A stretch of DNA of 64,000 nt from Haemophilus_D parainfluenzae_AD. Lineage in GTDB: Bacteria; Pseudomonadota; Gammaproteobacteria; Enterobacterales; Pasteurellaceae. Below, one piece after another: positions 1 through 9,241 of this stretch. Each line of letters opens with the position of its first letter. Position 1 is the first letter of the stretch. The stretch is taken from assembly GCF_001679325.1 (NCBI RefSeq), contig NZ_LZMX01000001.1, one strand, 5' to 3'. Below the pieces are notes generated by a model. The model was given only the letters and a program-made list of their open reading frames with translations, searched no databases and was not told where the DNA came from. Position numbers and translations under genes: made by a program.

Positions 1-399
1 ACCGAGGCTGAACTTTTAGGTTGTTATCCTTTACCAAATCCTCTGCATAACATGCACCTGATTAAAGCTATGCGGGAGTTTTTTACTCAAGAAAACCCTG
101 AGTTTTTAAAACATATCGGTAGATTTTATCGCACGCCATGGCTTCGTCCTGCTATTGCTTTTTGTAACAGCTTCAGTTTTATTCGTTTTCCTATTTCCAG
201 TCGGAAGAAAATTAATCAAGCCATTGCAGAACAAAAAGCATTTTGGAATGCGCTTTCTTACAAACAACAGATGCAACGTTATGCCAAAGCCGTCAAAGAA
301 CAACAAGAACTTAATGAACAACTGGCTTCAGAAGGTTTAATTAACGAAGTCAATGATGACTGGGAAGAAACCGAAAAATCACCCGCTTTGCAAGATTAA
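1..399 (+). CDS. Unrecognised protein, 3' part only
   Basis: The reading frame is open from the first base of the window to a TAA at 397-399, so this is the last 132 codons of a gene that begins outside. I do not recognise the family. The visible part has a basic, aromatic stretch (residues such as GRFYRTPWLRPAIAF), then a Lys/Gln-rich region likely to be helical, and a very acidic tail ending EETEKSPALQD. No transmembrane segment, signal or catalytic motif stands out. It precedes hcp on the same strand, with about 245 bases between them and an uptake signal just after its stop. It may be a T6SS accessory gene, but that rests only on position. It does not look like the C-terminus of ClpV/TssH. 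Confidence 0.55.
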   Translation, partial: TEAELLGCYPLPNPLHNMHLIKAMREFFTQENPEFLKHIGRFYRTPWLRPAIAFCNSFSFIRFPISSRKKINQAIAEQKAFWNALSYKQQMQRYAKAVKEQQELNEQLASEGLINEVNDDWEETEKSPALQD

Positions 400-645
400 T
401 AAATAGGTTAAATTGAAAAGTGCGGTAGAATTTTTCAACGTTCTTAAAACGCTTAGAAAAGCGATATTACTTGAAGTAGAGATTATTTTATCCCTTAAAT
501 ATCTTTAAGCTTAAATATTCTAACCATTTAAAAAATTACTTATTTTATCTAAAATTTAATGTTAAATCGTTCATAATTTGATATAGTTACGCTTGTCTGT
601 AAAGACAATAAATATATTCATCTTTAAAGTCATTAGGAGAATTTT
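400..645 (+). promoter_or_regulatory. Intergenic region upstream of hcp
   Basis: This AT-rich spacer has no ORF of its own that I can support. It holds one uptake signal (AAGTGCGGT at about 418-426) right after the upstream stop. Its last bases carry a good ribosome binding site (AGGAGA at about 633-638) for hcp. The length and AT-richness suggest that hcp has its own promoter here, but I see no convincing -35/-10 pair and no sigma-54 type GG-N10-GC element. Confidence 0.4.
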
Positions 646-1161
646 ATGCCTACACCAGCATTTATTTCCATTGAAGGTAGTAATCAAGGAAAAATTACAG
701 CAGGTGCATTTACCGAAGATTCAGTCGGTAATGTTTATGTTGAAGGTCATGAAGATGAGATCATGGCACAAGCGATTAGCCATATCGTTACTGTTCCAAC
801 TGATCCACAATCTGGTCAACCATCTGGTCAACGTGTTCACAAAGCATTCAAATTTACTTGCTCTTTAAACAAAGCAGTGCCTTTGATGTATAACGCATTA
901 GCTTCCGGTGAAATGTTACCAAAAGTTCAAGTAACTTGGTTCCGTACCTCTATCGATGGTCGCCAAGAAGAGTTCTTCTCTACTGTATTAGAAGACGCAG
1001 TAATCGTTGATATGAACTTAGTAATGCCAAATGCGCAAGATCCAAGCAACGCACCATACACTCAATTATTAGAAGTAAGTATGAGCTACCGTAAAATTAA
1101 CTGGGATCACACTATTGCTGGCACATCAGGTTCTGATGACTGGCGTAGACCACAAGTTTAA
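646..1161 (+). CDS. hcp: Type VI secretion tube protein Hcp
   Basis: This is the 171-residue Hcp protein, whose hexameric rings stack into the inner tube that the T6SS sheath pushes into a target cell. The sequence has the usual Hcp start (MPTPAFISIEG) and GNVYVEGHEDEI-type segment. The KAFKFTCSLNKAVPLMYNAL core and the TQLLEVSMSYRKINW strand near the end are also typical of the family. Length is normal. A clear RBS (AGGAGA) lies 7 bases before the ATG. The gene is monocistronic: a strong terminator follows, and the structural operon runs on the opposite strand toward it. Separate transcription fits the large amounts of Hcp a T6SS needs. Confidence 0.95.
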   Translation: MPTPAFISIEGSNQGKITAGAFTEDSVGNVYVEGHEDEIMAQAISHIVTVPTDPQSGQPSGQRVHKAFKFTCSLNKAVPLMYNALASGEMLPKVQVTWFRTSIDGRQEEFFSTVLEDAVIVDMNLVMPNAQDPSNAPYTQLLEVSMSYRKINWDHTIAGTSGSDDWRRPQV

Positions 1162-1177
1162 TTGTATCTACTTAATG

Positions 1178-1212
1178 AAAAAGCTAAATAGATTTCTATT
1201 TAGCTTTTTATT
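1178..1212. terminator. Terminator between hcp and tssM
   Basis: A 14-bp perfect stem (AAAAAGCTAAATAG at 1178-1191 with its complement at 1196-1209) encloses a 4-base loop. A-rich and T-rich flanks let it work in both directions. It sits between the convergent hcp and tssM genes. Confidence 0.85.
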
Positions 1213-1254
1213 TTCTATAAGAAAGGGAAATATTATATTTCCCTTGTACTTAAA

Positions 1255-4200
1255 TTAATTACTTTCTGGAAATTTCACTTCTTCTTCATAAATTTCCATT
1301 GGTTCTAAAGAGCTTTTACCTTCTTTTTCTGGATCAAGTAATTTTGATGGTAATCTAAAGTTGCTTAACACGCCACCAAAGAACGGATTTGTGCCATTTT
1401 CTACCGTTAATCTATAATTGATCGCCCCACCATTTAATTTAAATGAGAGATCTACAGATTGTCCATTTACCTTCTTCGCCGCTTGATCTAACACTCGGAA
1501 TAATGACCATTCACCTGTTCGACGAAGAGTTGATGTATCTCCCGTTGATGTAACAAGCGTTAAACTTGTTTCAACATCTTGTCGTGTCGTATTCGGCCAA
1601 ATTAAGCGACTTGCAGATGGTACCTCATGACTATATTTCAGCAACTGACCATCAATATTAAATGTAGATGCCGTAAATTTCCCAGAGAGCCCTAGCGGTT
1701 TTAAGCTGAAAGAAATATTAACATTACCTGAAGCATCAAAATAATTTCGTTGAATATTTTGTAAATCCTGAAGCGCAGCTAAGAATGATGAGGAAATCAC
1801 ACTTTCGCCGTTAACTACAGAAAGTTCCGCATTGTCTTCTAGGAAGAATTTTAAATAATCATTGTAAAAACGCTGTACACGCCCGTTTGGTCCAAAGAAC
1901 TCACGGAAATCATCCAATGAGATATTTTCGCTCGCCTTACGATTTAATGGGTAACGATTTGCGATTCTACTCTTATAGAAACCATATACATTACGATTCC
2001 ATAGTGTATTAATTTCACTTAATGCTGTTTTTAGTTCGAGTGTCCAAGCCTCATCTGCTACTTTGTTTAATTGAGTTGAAAGTGGTTCAGCCATTTCATT
2101 CGCTAAACGTTTTAAATCAACAGTTGGATTTGTTCGTTCTAAATTAAGCTCTGCCATAATTGCTTTCAATGCAGTTTGAGATGGCTCCGGTGATTTCTGA
2201 ATTGTCTGCATATAGAATTTTAACTCAGACAATTTTTTCATTACCGTATCCATATGTGGCTGTCCTGCATCTGACGCAGCTTTTACCTCATTAACTAAAG
2301 GGGCAAAATGTTGTGCAATTTGCAATGATGCCATTTGATTTGCTGTTGCTACATTTGTATTTTCATTACGGTTTTCAGCATTAATTCCGGATAGACTTGG
2401 ATAAATATCACTGTTCTTATCAATTAAATTAATCATTTTTTGTAATGGTTTTTCATTACTGGTTAAAGCATCTAATACATCTACCGCATGACGCAAATCA
2501 ACAAAATGAATAATTTCTAAATTATTTAATGCATCTTGCCATGTTTGAATGTAATCCGCGATGTAACGTTCTCGGATTTCTTCAGATAAATTAGCTAGCT
2601 CTTCTTTTGAATAATTTGTCGTTTGCTGCTTACCAAGTACCCAAGCATCTATTGCAGCAAGCTGCAATAAATCTTGAGCTTTAGGATCATAAAAATCTTT
2701 ATATGCCCAATCGGTAAATAGTGGACTAATTAATGTACCATACCAACTAATATTTTTATCTCTAAAAAATGTTTTAGGATCTTCAGTTGTAAAATCGGTT
2801 TTAAATATAGTGGTAAAAGTTTGTCCAATTTCAGCTTTCAAATCAGTGGCTGGCTGCAGTTCTGTATTTGCCAGAATTTTAAAGTTTTGGTAAACACGGT
2901 CTGCCAATGGTAATTTACTGTATTCCTGCTGTTTATCTGCAATTTTTTTATCAAACATACTGAGATCTGGATCTACATGTTCCATTGCATAGCTAAAATG
3001 AGCCATAAGCTGACGCTGAATATCTGGATTCTTAGGATAATTTTTTTGCAAATATTTCGTCATCCACTGCTCTGGAATTTTAACCTTTCTATTTGCCATG
3101 TCATCGATCATTCGATAAACACGTAATAACTCAAGTCCTTCATTGCTATCTTCAGGTAAAGCATCCATTTGCTCAATCAGTCCCATCGCAATTTCAGGTA
3201 AAAAACGCTCCCCAAGGAATTTTTTATACGCTTCACTTACTTTTCCACCTACTTTTTTACCTTGGTATAAACCAAAATCTTTAATTATAGGTAAGGCCTT
3301 TTCATAGTTTCCATAACCATATGTAGCCTGACGTAATATATTCAATGGTTTTAATAAATTACGTCCTGTCGGATCCATGGATTGACTGATGTTCATTTGA
3401 CGGAATTCTTCAGTCAATTTTAGAATTTTTACTGATGTTGTTTTATTTTGATAGAAGTAATTTTGCCATGTTGCTAAAACACAAATACCACAAACAGCCA
3501 TCGCAATAGCGCCTAAAATAAATTTACGTTTACTGCGTCGAATTTCTTTTTCGTTATCACTAACGAGTCCTGCTTCAGGATAAATAATATTTTGAAAGAA
3601 ATTATGCGTAAAATAGGTTCTTTGAGAACGTTCTGGCAAATAGCTCGGCACAACATGAGGTAAATCAAACTGCTTAGAAATGGCCGCTTGATAAAAATCC
3701 ATCGGTATGCCTTCTTGGAAGATAGAAGAAAAATACACACCACGAACATAAGGTGTGGTTGTGAAACGATCGCTCTCTAGTATATCGCTGATAAATTGAA
3801 GCAAGATATTCTGCATACCACTTAATTGGCGAGCATACATATAAAGCGATTCTCGTTCTTCTTGCGAAATTGTTCCAGCTAATTTATCAAAAATAATTTC
3901 TTCGATCTCTTTAACAAAAGCAGTATAGCTATCAGATAATTCTTTTGTCCAATTATCGATTTGTTCATCAGTATTCAATGTGAAAGAAAAACCTAAATTT
4001 TTATGACGTTCAGCTTGTTTCAAATCACTGTAGAATGTTTCAAAACCTTCAATAAGATCAGCTTTATTTAAAACAACATAGACAGGTACTCGTGCACCAA
4101 ATTGTTCGGTAACTTCACGGATTCGGTTACGTAATATAACGGCTAATGCTTGTCTATCACTGTGATTTGATGCAATTAACTTTGGAAGATCAACAACTAA

Positions 4201-4941
4201 AATAATGCCATTAATTGGTCTTTGTGGGCGAACATCATTAATCCAATCAAGTAAATGTGACCATAATCCTTTTGCAATTTTACCCTCTGGATCACGTTCC
4301 GTACCTAACTGCTGAATCATTCCACCTTCAGGATCAAGCAAAATCGCATCATCACTTGCCCACCAGTCAATTTGATATAAAGAATTCTCGCGCATATAAC
4401 GTTTAGACGTTCTTTCTACGGCTGTGAGAGTAAATTTCTGGTTCGAGCGGTTAATAAAGCTTGTTTTGCCAGCTTCATCTGAACCAAGAACCATATACCA
4501 TGGAAGTTGATAAATGTAATCTTTATTAGATAAATGATTTTTAAGTGCTTCAGACATCAGTTCAAGGCTGTCATCTTGATCCTTAATATAAGGGAGGATA
4601 ATGTCTTTTTCCTCTTGTTCTTTCTCTAAATCATTTTTTTCTTTATTTAAGCGAGCATTCTTGAGTTGAAGTTTCAAAATAGCAATAATGGCTAAAGTGA
4701 GCAAAACAACAACAGTGGCAATAATTCGACTCCCCATTCCAACTTGTTTCGCTAAGTCATAATCCCAACCATTTTCATTTGAAAGGCCAGTAAAACTCCA
4801 AGATGTCCCATAGGTCCAAATTCCGACAAAAATAAGGATTAGACCTAATGTAAGTAATACTGGGAGTGAATTTCTAAGATGCGAAAAAATAGGACGCGTG
4901 AACTGGCGAAAAATTCCTAATAATTGGTTCAAATAATTCAT
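1255..4941 (-). CDS. tssM: T6SS membrane-complex protein TssM (IcmF/VasK)
   Basis: This 1228-residue inner-membrane protein forms, with TssL and TssJ, the trans-envelope complex that anchors the T6SS. Two hydrophobic segments lie near the N-terminus (about residues 27-48 and 72-90) and a third at about 471-491. Between them is an IcmF-type GTPase-like domain with a Walker A motif (GSDEAGKT, about 153-160). A long periplasmic part follows, ending in the beta-rich domain that contacts TssJ. Length is normal for the family. Its start overlaps the tssA stop by four bases (ATGA), so the two are translationally coupled. It is the last gene of the structural operon. Confidence 0.95.
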   Translation of the reverse strand: MNYLNQLLGIFRQFTRPIFSHLRNSLPVLLTLGLILIFVGIWTYGTSWSFTGLSNENGWDYDLAKQVGMGSRIIATVVVLLTLAIIAILKLQLKNARLNKEKNDLEKEQEEKDIILPYIKDQDDSLELMSEALKNHLSNKDYIYQLPWYMVLGSDEAGKTSFINRSNQKFTLTAVERTSKRYMRENSLYQIDWWASDDAILLDPEGGMIQQLGTERDPEGKIAKGLWSHLLDWINDVRPQRPINGIILVVDLPKLIASNHSDRQALAVILRNRIREVTEQFGARVPVYVVLNKADLIEGFETFYSDLKQAERHKNLGFSFTLNTDEQIDNWTKELSDSYTAFVKEIEEIIFDKLAGTISQEERESLYMYARQLSGMQNILLQFISDILESDRFTTTPYVRGVYFSSIFQEGIPMDFYQAAISKQFDLPHVVPSYLPERSQRTYFTHNFFQNIIYPEAGLVSDNEKEIRRSKRKFILGAIAMAVCGICVLATWQNYFYQNKTTSVKILKLTEEFRQMNISQSMDPTGRNLLKPLNILRQATYGYGNYEKALPIIKDFGLYQGKKVGGKVSEAYKKFLGERFLPEIAMGLIEQMDALPEDSNEGLELLRVYRMIDDMANRKVKIPEQWMTKYLQKNYPKNPDIQRQLMAHFSYAMEHVDPDLSMFDKKIADKQQEYSKLPLADRVYQNFKILANTELQPATDLKAEIGQTFTTIFKTDFTTEDPKTFFRDKNISWYGTLISPLFTDWAYKDFYDPKAQDLLQLAAIDAWVLGKQQTTNYSKEELANLSEEIRERYIADYIQTWQDALNNLEIIHFVDLRHAVDVLDALTSNEKPLQKMINLIDKNSDIYPSLSGINAENRNENTNVATANQMASLQIAQHFAPLVNEVKAASDAGQPHMDTVMKKLSELKFYMQTIQKSPEPSQTALKAIMAELNLERTNPTVDLKRLANEMAEPLSTQLNKVADEAWTLELKTALSEINTLWNRNVYGFYKSRIANRYPLNRKASENISLDDFREFFGPNGRVQRFYNDYLKFFLEDNAELSVVNGESVISSSFLAALQDLQNIQRNYFDASGNVNISFSLKPLGLSGKFTASTFNIDGQLLKYSHEVPSASRLIWPNTTRQDVETSLTLVTSTGDTSTLRRTGEWSLFRVLDQAAKKVNGQSVDLSFKLNGGAINYRLTVENGTNPFFGGVLSNFRLPSKLLDPEKEGKSSLEPMEIYEEEVKFPESN

Positions 4942-6392
4942 TCATTATCCTTTATTAATTTATCTTTTAATTGTTCTATTTGAGTAAAAAAAGTACTATC
5001 CCACTCTTCAACCGTGTATTTTTTGCAGTGATTAATTAGTTCAGACAGCTCATTAAGAGCGATCGATAACATATCCTCTTTTAAGAAAAAACGTATTTTT
5101 TCAAATTGTAAATAATGTTTTGTTCTAACATCAATCACTGATTTTAACTGTTCATCAATTTCTTTCAGAACAGATACAAAACCTTCAACCAAATAAAGCT
5201 CATCAAGGTCATTCTCTAATGAATTTTGTACTGAAGCTTGAGAGCTTACATTCACACTATTATTATCGGAAAGCCAATCAGAAACGACATCGCTCAAAAA
5301 AGGTTCTCCATTTTGAAATTTTGCTAAATGAAATGTAGGAAACTTATTAACAAATTGTTCGGTTACACTTCTTATCGTTTCTGCTACCTCTTTAAATTTT
5401 AAAGCTTGACAACATTTTGCAGATAAATAACTCCCTTCAATCCAGTATGGGCTCGTTGTTAATGTTTTTTCAATACGATTTAATAACTCCACACTTGGTG
5501 ACGAAACAACCTGCTCCCGATAATCACTTACTTTATCAAGTGGAACGGATTGCATGGCTGTAATACCTTGGCTATTCATCTCTGGTAATTGGGTAATACT
5601 ATGCCATAGTCCAAATCGACGGCTTATGTAACCCAATATCGATGAAGGCTGTAATTCACAAGTGGTATCTGCAACTTGAAAGTAAAATTGTTTTAATTGA
5701 CGAGCATTTGTCAGTTCAAATTTATTTACGTCAGGAATATTTAAAGAAACTTTCTCAGCAGAAACTTGGCTAGCAGTGATTGGTGCATCTGTAGCCATTT
5801 GGTCTGGTGCGACTTTATTCTCTTCTTTTGTCTGAGAATTCTCAACAAAATCTGACCGCTCTTTTACGAAACGTCGTAATCGAGCTAAAGCAGACTCAAC
5901 ACCAGGAAGTTTTTCACTTAATTGAAGCGAAAGCACCTCTATAAATTTGTCTATCTGCTCATTTTCTACTACCGTAAATCTTACATCTGTATTAATTGAT
6001 GCTGCATTTTCAAGACGTTCAAAAATAAGTGTAATGAACTTTCCTTTAAAACGATTAATTGTATTATCGGTTGAAGGCTTAGGGTAAGCATTAAAAAGAA
6101 ACTTCTTATTGAATTCTGAGAACAATGATAGAAAGTCAACAAGATTAGACTTAAATCCTTTATAAAGTAAGGCATAACCTAGATATTGTAAAACCTTATA
6201 ATCTTTACAAGACTCAGACAAATACTGATGAGAATGTGAAATAATCCCCTCCCAATCAATCGTATCATGCTGCAAAGAACCAAACTTCATGACTTGCTCA
6301 TCAAGCGCAGAAAAAACGATACCCTCTTCATCAGGTGTACCGACGGGAAAATATTCTCCAGCAATATCATCTAAAATGCTCTGATACTTCAT
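4938..6392 (-). CDS. tssA: T6SS baseplate/cap protein TssA, VasJ type
   Basis: This is TssA, which primes tail-tube and sheath polymerisation. The N-terminal third carries the ImpA_N-type region (a YLGYALLYKGF helix followed by FNAYPKPS). The C-terminal half is helical and resembles the VasJ (VC_A0119) family. The preferred start is the ATG at 6392, one base after the vasI stop, giving 484 residues. An ATG at 6404 would add four residues and overlap vasI. The gene lies between vasI and tssM exactly as in the V. cholerae vasI-vasJ-vasK order. The middle section, rich in Gln, Ser and Thr, looks like a linker. Confidence 0.88.
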   Translation of the reverse strand: MKYQSILDDIAGEYFPVGTPDEEGIVFSALDEQVMKFGSLQHDTIDWEGIISHSHQYLSESCKDYKVLQYLGYALLYKGFKSNLVDFLSLFSEFNKKFLFNAYPKPSTDNTINRFKGKFITLIFERLENAASINTDVRFTVVENEQIDKFIEVLSLQLSEKLPGVESALARLRRFVKERSDFVENSQTKEENKVAPDQMATDAPITASQVSAEKVSLNIPDVNKFELTNARQLKQFYFQVADTTCELQPSSILGYISRRFGLWHSITQLPEMNSQGITAMQSVPLDKVSDYREQVVSSPSVELLNRIEKTLTTSPYWIEGSYLSAKCCQALKFKEVAETIRSVTEQFVNKFPTFHLAKFQNGEPFLSDVVSDWLSDNNSVNVSSQASVQNSLENDLDELYLVEGFVSVLKEIDEQLKSVIDVRTKHYLQFEKIRFFLKEDMLSIALNELSELINHCKKYTVEEWDSTFFTQIEQLKDKLIKDNE

Positions 6393-6393
6393 T

Positions 6394-7044
6394 TTACCAA
6401 CCACATTCTTTTCTTATTGGCGCAACTTGAGATGCTAGTCCGTTATTTTTGAAAATAAACTGACGATCTTCTTGCGGAAGAGAAACTGAAAACGTATCAA
6501 TATATAAGATTGATTTTAATTGTTGTATTGCATAGAGTCCTCGCCCAGCATCTAACAAATAGCCTCGTTCTGCACTCTGCCAATCAATTTTAGAGGCAGT
6601 ATGATTTGTATCGTTATTAGCAATATGAACATTCAGTAAATTATGTTTAACGGGTTTATCCAATGCAATTTGGAATCTTGTGATATTGTCTTTACAAGCA
6701 ACGTATATCGAAGCATTGCCGTCATTACTTAATAAAGCGAGTTCTAAATTATTTTCAGCCCAAGCATCCCGTCCATCAACTTTCGCTAATGTAAAAATAT
6801 CACCAACCAATTTAGGAACAAGATTACTGACCGCACGTTCATCTATCATTTGCTCTCTAACTGGTGTATTAAATACTCTATCGAAACATGCAAGACGATT
6901 AATATTGGATTTAATCGATACGCATTGCTCTGCTTTATCCAATCGTTCTTCAGATAAAGTATTCACAGAATACATAGATAAGAAAAAAGCAAACATCGCT
7001 TTACATACAAAAGAAAAACGTGGTGCCATAACAAAATCCCTCAT
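6394..7044 (-). CDS. vasI: T6SS-associated protein VasI/TagO family
   Basis: This 216-residue protein resembles the T6SS-associated VC_A0118 (VasI) family. It has an N-terminal hydrophobic signal-like segment (about residues 12-28 of the longest frame). A short motif with CVSIKSNINRLACFDRVF spacing follows, typical of small periplasmic accessory proteins of this family. The rest is a beta-rich domain of unknown fold. Its exact job is not settled; the related TagO is thought to act in the periplasm. A second in-frame ATG (MAPRFSF, start at 7029) would put the hydrophobic segment closer to the N-terminus and is a plausible alternative start. The gene follows tssL with only 2 bases between them. 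Confidence 0.8.
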   Translation of the reverse strand: MRDFVMAPRFSFVCKAMFAFFLSMYSVNTLSEERLDKAEQCVSIKSNINRLACFDRVFNTPVREQMIDERAVSNLVPKLVGDIFTLAKVDGRDAWAENNLELALLSNDGNASIYVACKDNITRFQIALDKPVKHNLLNVHIANNDTNHTASKIDWQSAERGYLLDAGRGLYAIQQLKSILYIDTFSVSLPQEDRQFIFKNNGLASQVAPIRKECGW

Positions 7045-7046
7045 TA

Positions 7047-7892
7047 CTACATACTATTAATAATGTCATTTACATTATTAATGATCTCAGTCGAATATGA
7101 ATCCAAAAGCATACTATATAAGAAATAAATTAATACAAAAACAAGTAATGTTCCCCATGCAACACGATTTAATGATAACGGTTTCTTTACCGTATAATCA
7201 CTTTTGTAAAGATGCGTTTGCTGGTTTCTCTGATAATCATACCCACGTAATGGTCTCAGTGTTTTTTGTAATTTTATTAAAATATTTTGAATATTTTCTT
7301 GCCCATGTGGACTAAGGGCATACTGCCCTTTAAAGCCAAGAGCCAAACAAATGTACATAAATTCTAACAACTCATGATATTTTTCAGGTTCAAGCATCGT
7401 TCTTGATAAGATAGAGTAAAACTTTTCTCCTCCCCATGTTTCATTATGAAAATGAGCAAGTAACGATCGCTGACCCCAAACTGAAGAACTTCCCCAAGAA
7501 GTTGCCATCACCATTTCATCAATAAATGTACACACACAATAGCGGAATGAAAGCTGGAATGCACTGTCATAGTTTAATTCTTTTACTTTTTCACCCAATG
7601 CCATGATTTCATTTTGCATCCTAGCGTATAAACTACTGATATCATCTACATACGATAACTTTCTTAGTCTAAGAGCTGTTGCTAATAGCGGGTTTGCTAA
7701 TTCAACTAAGGTATTATAAGAGTGAGTTTGTAATTGAAAGTCATAGTCTATATCAAAATCAACATTCCCAACTTGTTCATAAAGAAGATCAGTTTTTTCA
7801 TTAATTACTGGTACATTATTCGTAATGAAAACTCGATCTGAAGGTATATCAATTGATGAATTATATGTATTCAACAACTCTCTATTATTCAT
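7047..7892 (-). CDS. tssL: T6SS membrane-complex protein TssL (DotU/IcmH)
   Basis: TssL is the inner-membrane partner of TssM and links the membrane complex to the baseplate. The chosen start (MNNRELLN, 7892) gives 281 residues. It shares one base with the tssK stop (TAATG), which argues against the longer in-frame start at 7919. The cytoplasmic DotU domain is visible, with FCVCTFIDEM-like and WGSSSVWGQRSLL motifs and a GFKGQYALSPHGQENI segment. A single transmembrane helix lies near the C-terminus (about residues 243-263). No peptidoglycan-binding OmpA domain follows it, so this is the short form of TssL. Confidence 0.93.
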   Translation of the reverse strand: MNNRELLNTYNSSIDIPSDRVFITNNVPVINEKTDLLYEQVGNVDFDIDYDFQLQTHSYNTLVELANPLLATALRLRKLSYVDDISSLYARMQNEIMALGEKVKELNYDSAFQLSFRYCVCTFIDEMVMATSWGSSSVWGQRSLLAHFHNETWGGEKFYSILSRTMLEPEKYHELLEFMYICLALGFKGQYALSPHGQENIQNILIKLQKTLRPLRGYDYQRNQQTHLYKSDYTVKKPLSLNRVAWGTLLVFVLIYFLYSMLLDSYSTEIINNVNDIINSM

Positions 7893-9238
7893 TATGCTAA
7901 ATCTCCACGGATAGCCCAAAATTCAAGCTCTAACCCTGGATAATTTCCTGTAATATGGAAACCAAATCCAGATGAAGTTAATAAACTTTCCCAATATGGC
8001 GATGTTTTATCTAATTGGAAATACATAAAACCAGAATGGTAAGGTAAATATCGAGGAGCTACAGGTAAAGCACTCACAGGAACACCAGGCAATTGTAAAT
8101 GAACTAGTTGATTAATTTGCTCGATGCTTGATATCTTAGTCTGTTGAATAAACTGATTTTTTAACAACTCTGGTTGTAAATGTGCTTTTACAGCAATGAT
8201 AAATTCAGCTGTAGAATAAAGTGATGTATCGTTAACCTGAGCCGTATAAATTCCATATTGACGAGCAACAACTGGCAATGGTACAACTTTTGTATTTGTC
8301 ACTATACTTAAATAGGACTTGATATCATTAAATAAGGGCTCTAAAGAAGTCGCTGGATTTTCATGAAGATAATCATAAAAAGTTTCTGAAAATCGTTCTT
8401 TTAAAACAAAAGTAGTCAACTCACTACGTAATGAAGCAAGTAATTCATAAACAGATAAAGGATGAACTTTACCTAATTTCACAATACTTTTTATTAACGG
8501 TGAAACCCTATTAAGACTTAAAAGCATAAGGAAATCATTAACATCAGCCACTCCAGATTGTTCAGGACGCCCTATTCTACTCACAATATTTTGTGCTCGT
8601 AATGAAATTAAATCAGACAACTCTGCTAATTTCTTCATGAAGACTGGCATTGCATTAATATGCAATGACATAGGATAAAATGCTTCATCTAATATAACTT
8701 GATGATCTAATGTAATATCCTTAATCTTTGCAATAGGTAAAGAAACATAATTACTCAAATCATCTAATGAAGATTTTAGGAAATATTGATTTTTCAACAA
8801 CTCAAGCTGAGTATAATTTCCACTTTCACTATGAGAGTCTTTCACTTCAGTAAAAACAATTTCACTTCGAAAATCCATTGACTCTGAACGATTTGATGAA
8901 TATTTAATTTCACCTTCTCCATTTGTAATAATCGGCAAACAAAGATAAATTGTTTCGCCAACAAAATTACTACTTACGCTAATTGGAGAAGGCAAACTAT
9001 CTGTTAGAGGTAAATCAAAAAGTGTTCCATCGGGCATTACACCTTTACATTCAGTGATACCAAACTTTCCAAAAGAAAGCTGCTGTTGATCAACCGCAAT
9101 TTTCTCAAAACCTAAATTATAAGCCGAGATATCAATAACTTGCTTCAGTTGTGATGTTAAAAAACGGCTTTCTTGCTGAAAATGTTGCGGCCTAATGAAT
9201 AGGCCTTCTTTCCATAAAACACGATTTGATAAAGACAT
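7892..9238 (-). CDS. tssK: T6SS baseplate protein TssK
   Basis: TssK is a trimeric adaptor connecting the T6SS baseplate to the membrane complex. The 448-residue length is normal. The N-terminus is the conserved NRVLWKEGLFIRPQHFQQE signature of the family, and the C-terminal region has the expected GFMYFQLDKTSPYWESL stretch. No membrane segment is present, in keeping with a cytoplasmic role. It lies between tssJ and tssL, the usual J-K-L order, and is coupled to tssL by a TAATG junction. Confidence 0.95.
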   Translation of the reverse strand: MSLSNRVLWKEGLFIRPQHFQQESRFLTSQLKQVIDISAYNLGFEKIAVDQQQLSFGKFGITECKGVMPDGTLFDLPLTDSLPSPISVSSNFVGETIYLCLPIITNGEGEIKYSSNRSESMDFRSEIVFTEVKDSHSESGNYTQLELLKNQYFLKSSLDDLSNYVSLPIAKIKDITLDHQVILDEAFYPMSLHINAMPVFMKKLAELSDLISLRAQNIVSRIGRPEQSGVADVNDFLMLLSLNRVSPLIKSIVKLGKVHPLSVYELLASLRSELTTFVLKERFSETFYDYLHENPATSLEPLFNDIKSYLSIVTNTKVVPLPVVARQYGIYTAQVNDTSLYSTAEFIIAVKAHLQPELLKNQFIQQTKISSIEQINQLVHLQLPGVPVSALPVAPRYLPYHSGFMYFQLDKTSPYWESLLTSSGFGFHITGNYPGLELEFWAIRGDLA

Positions 9239-9241
9239 GGA

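Noticed and set aside
106..340. Overlapping small frames on both strands in the first gene
   Set aside because: They are shadows of the plus-strand frame, without RBS or plausible composition. The same applies to the many short frames inside tssM, thrA, murA, hflK, galT and the effector.
1..399. C-terminus of ClpV/TssH
   Set aside because: No similarity to the AAA+ C-terminal domain could be seen, and the acidic low-complexity end does not fit.
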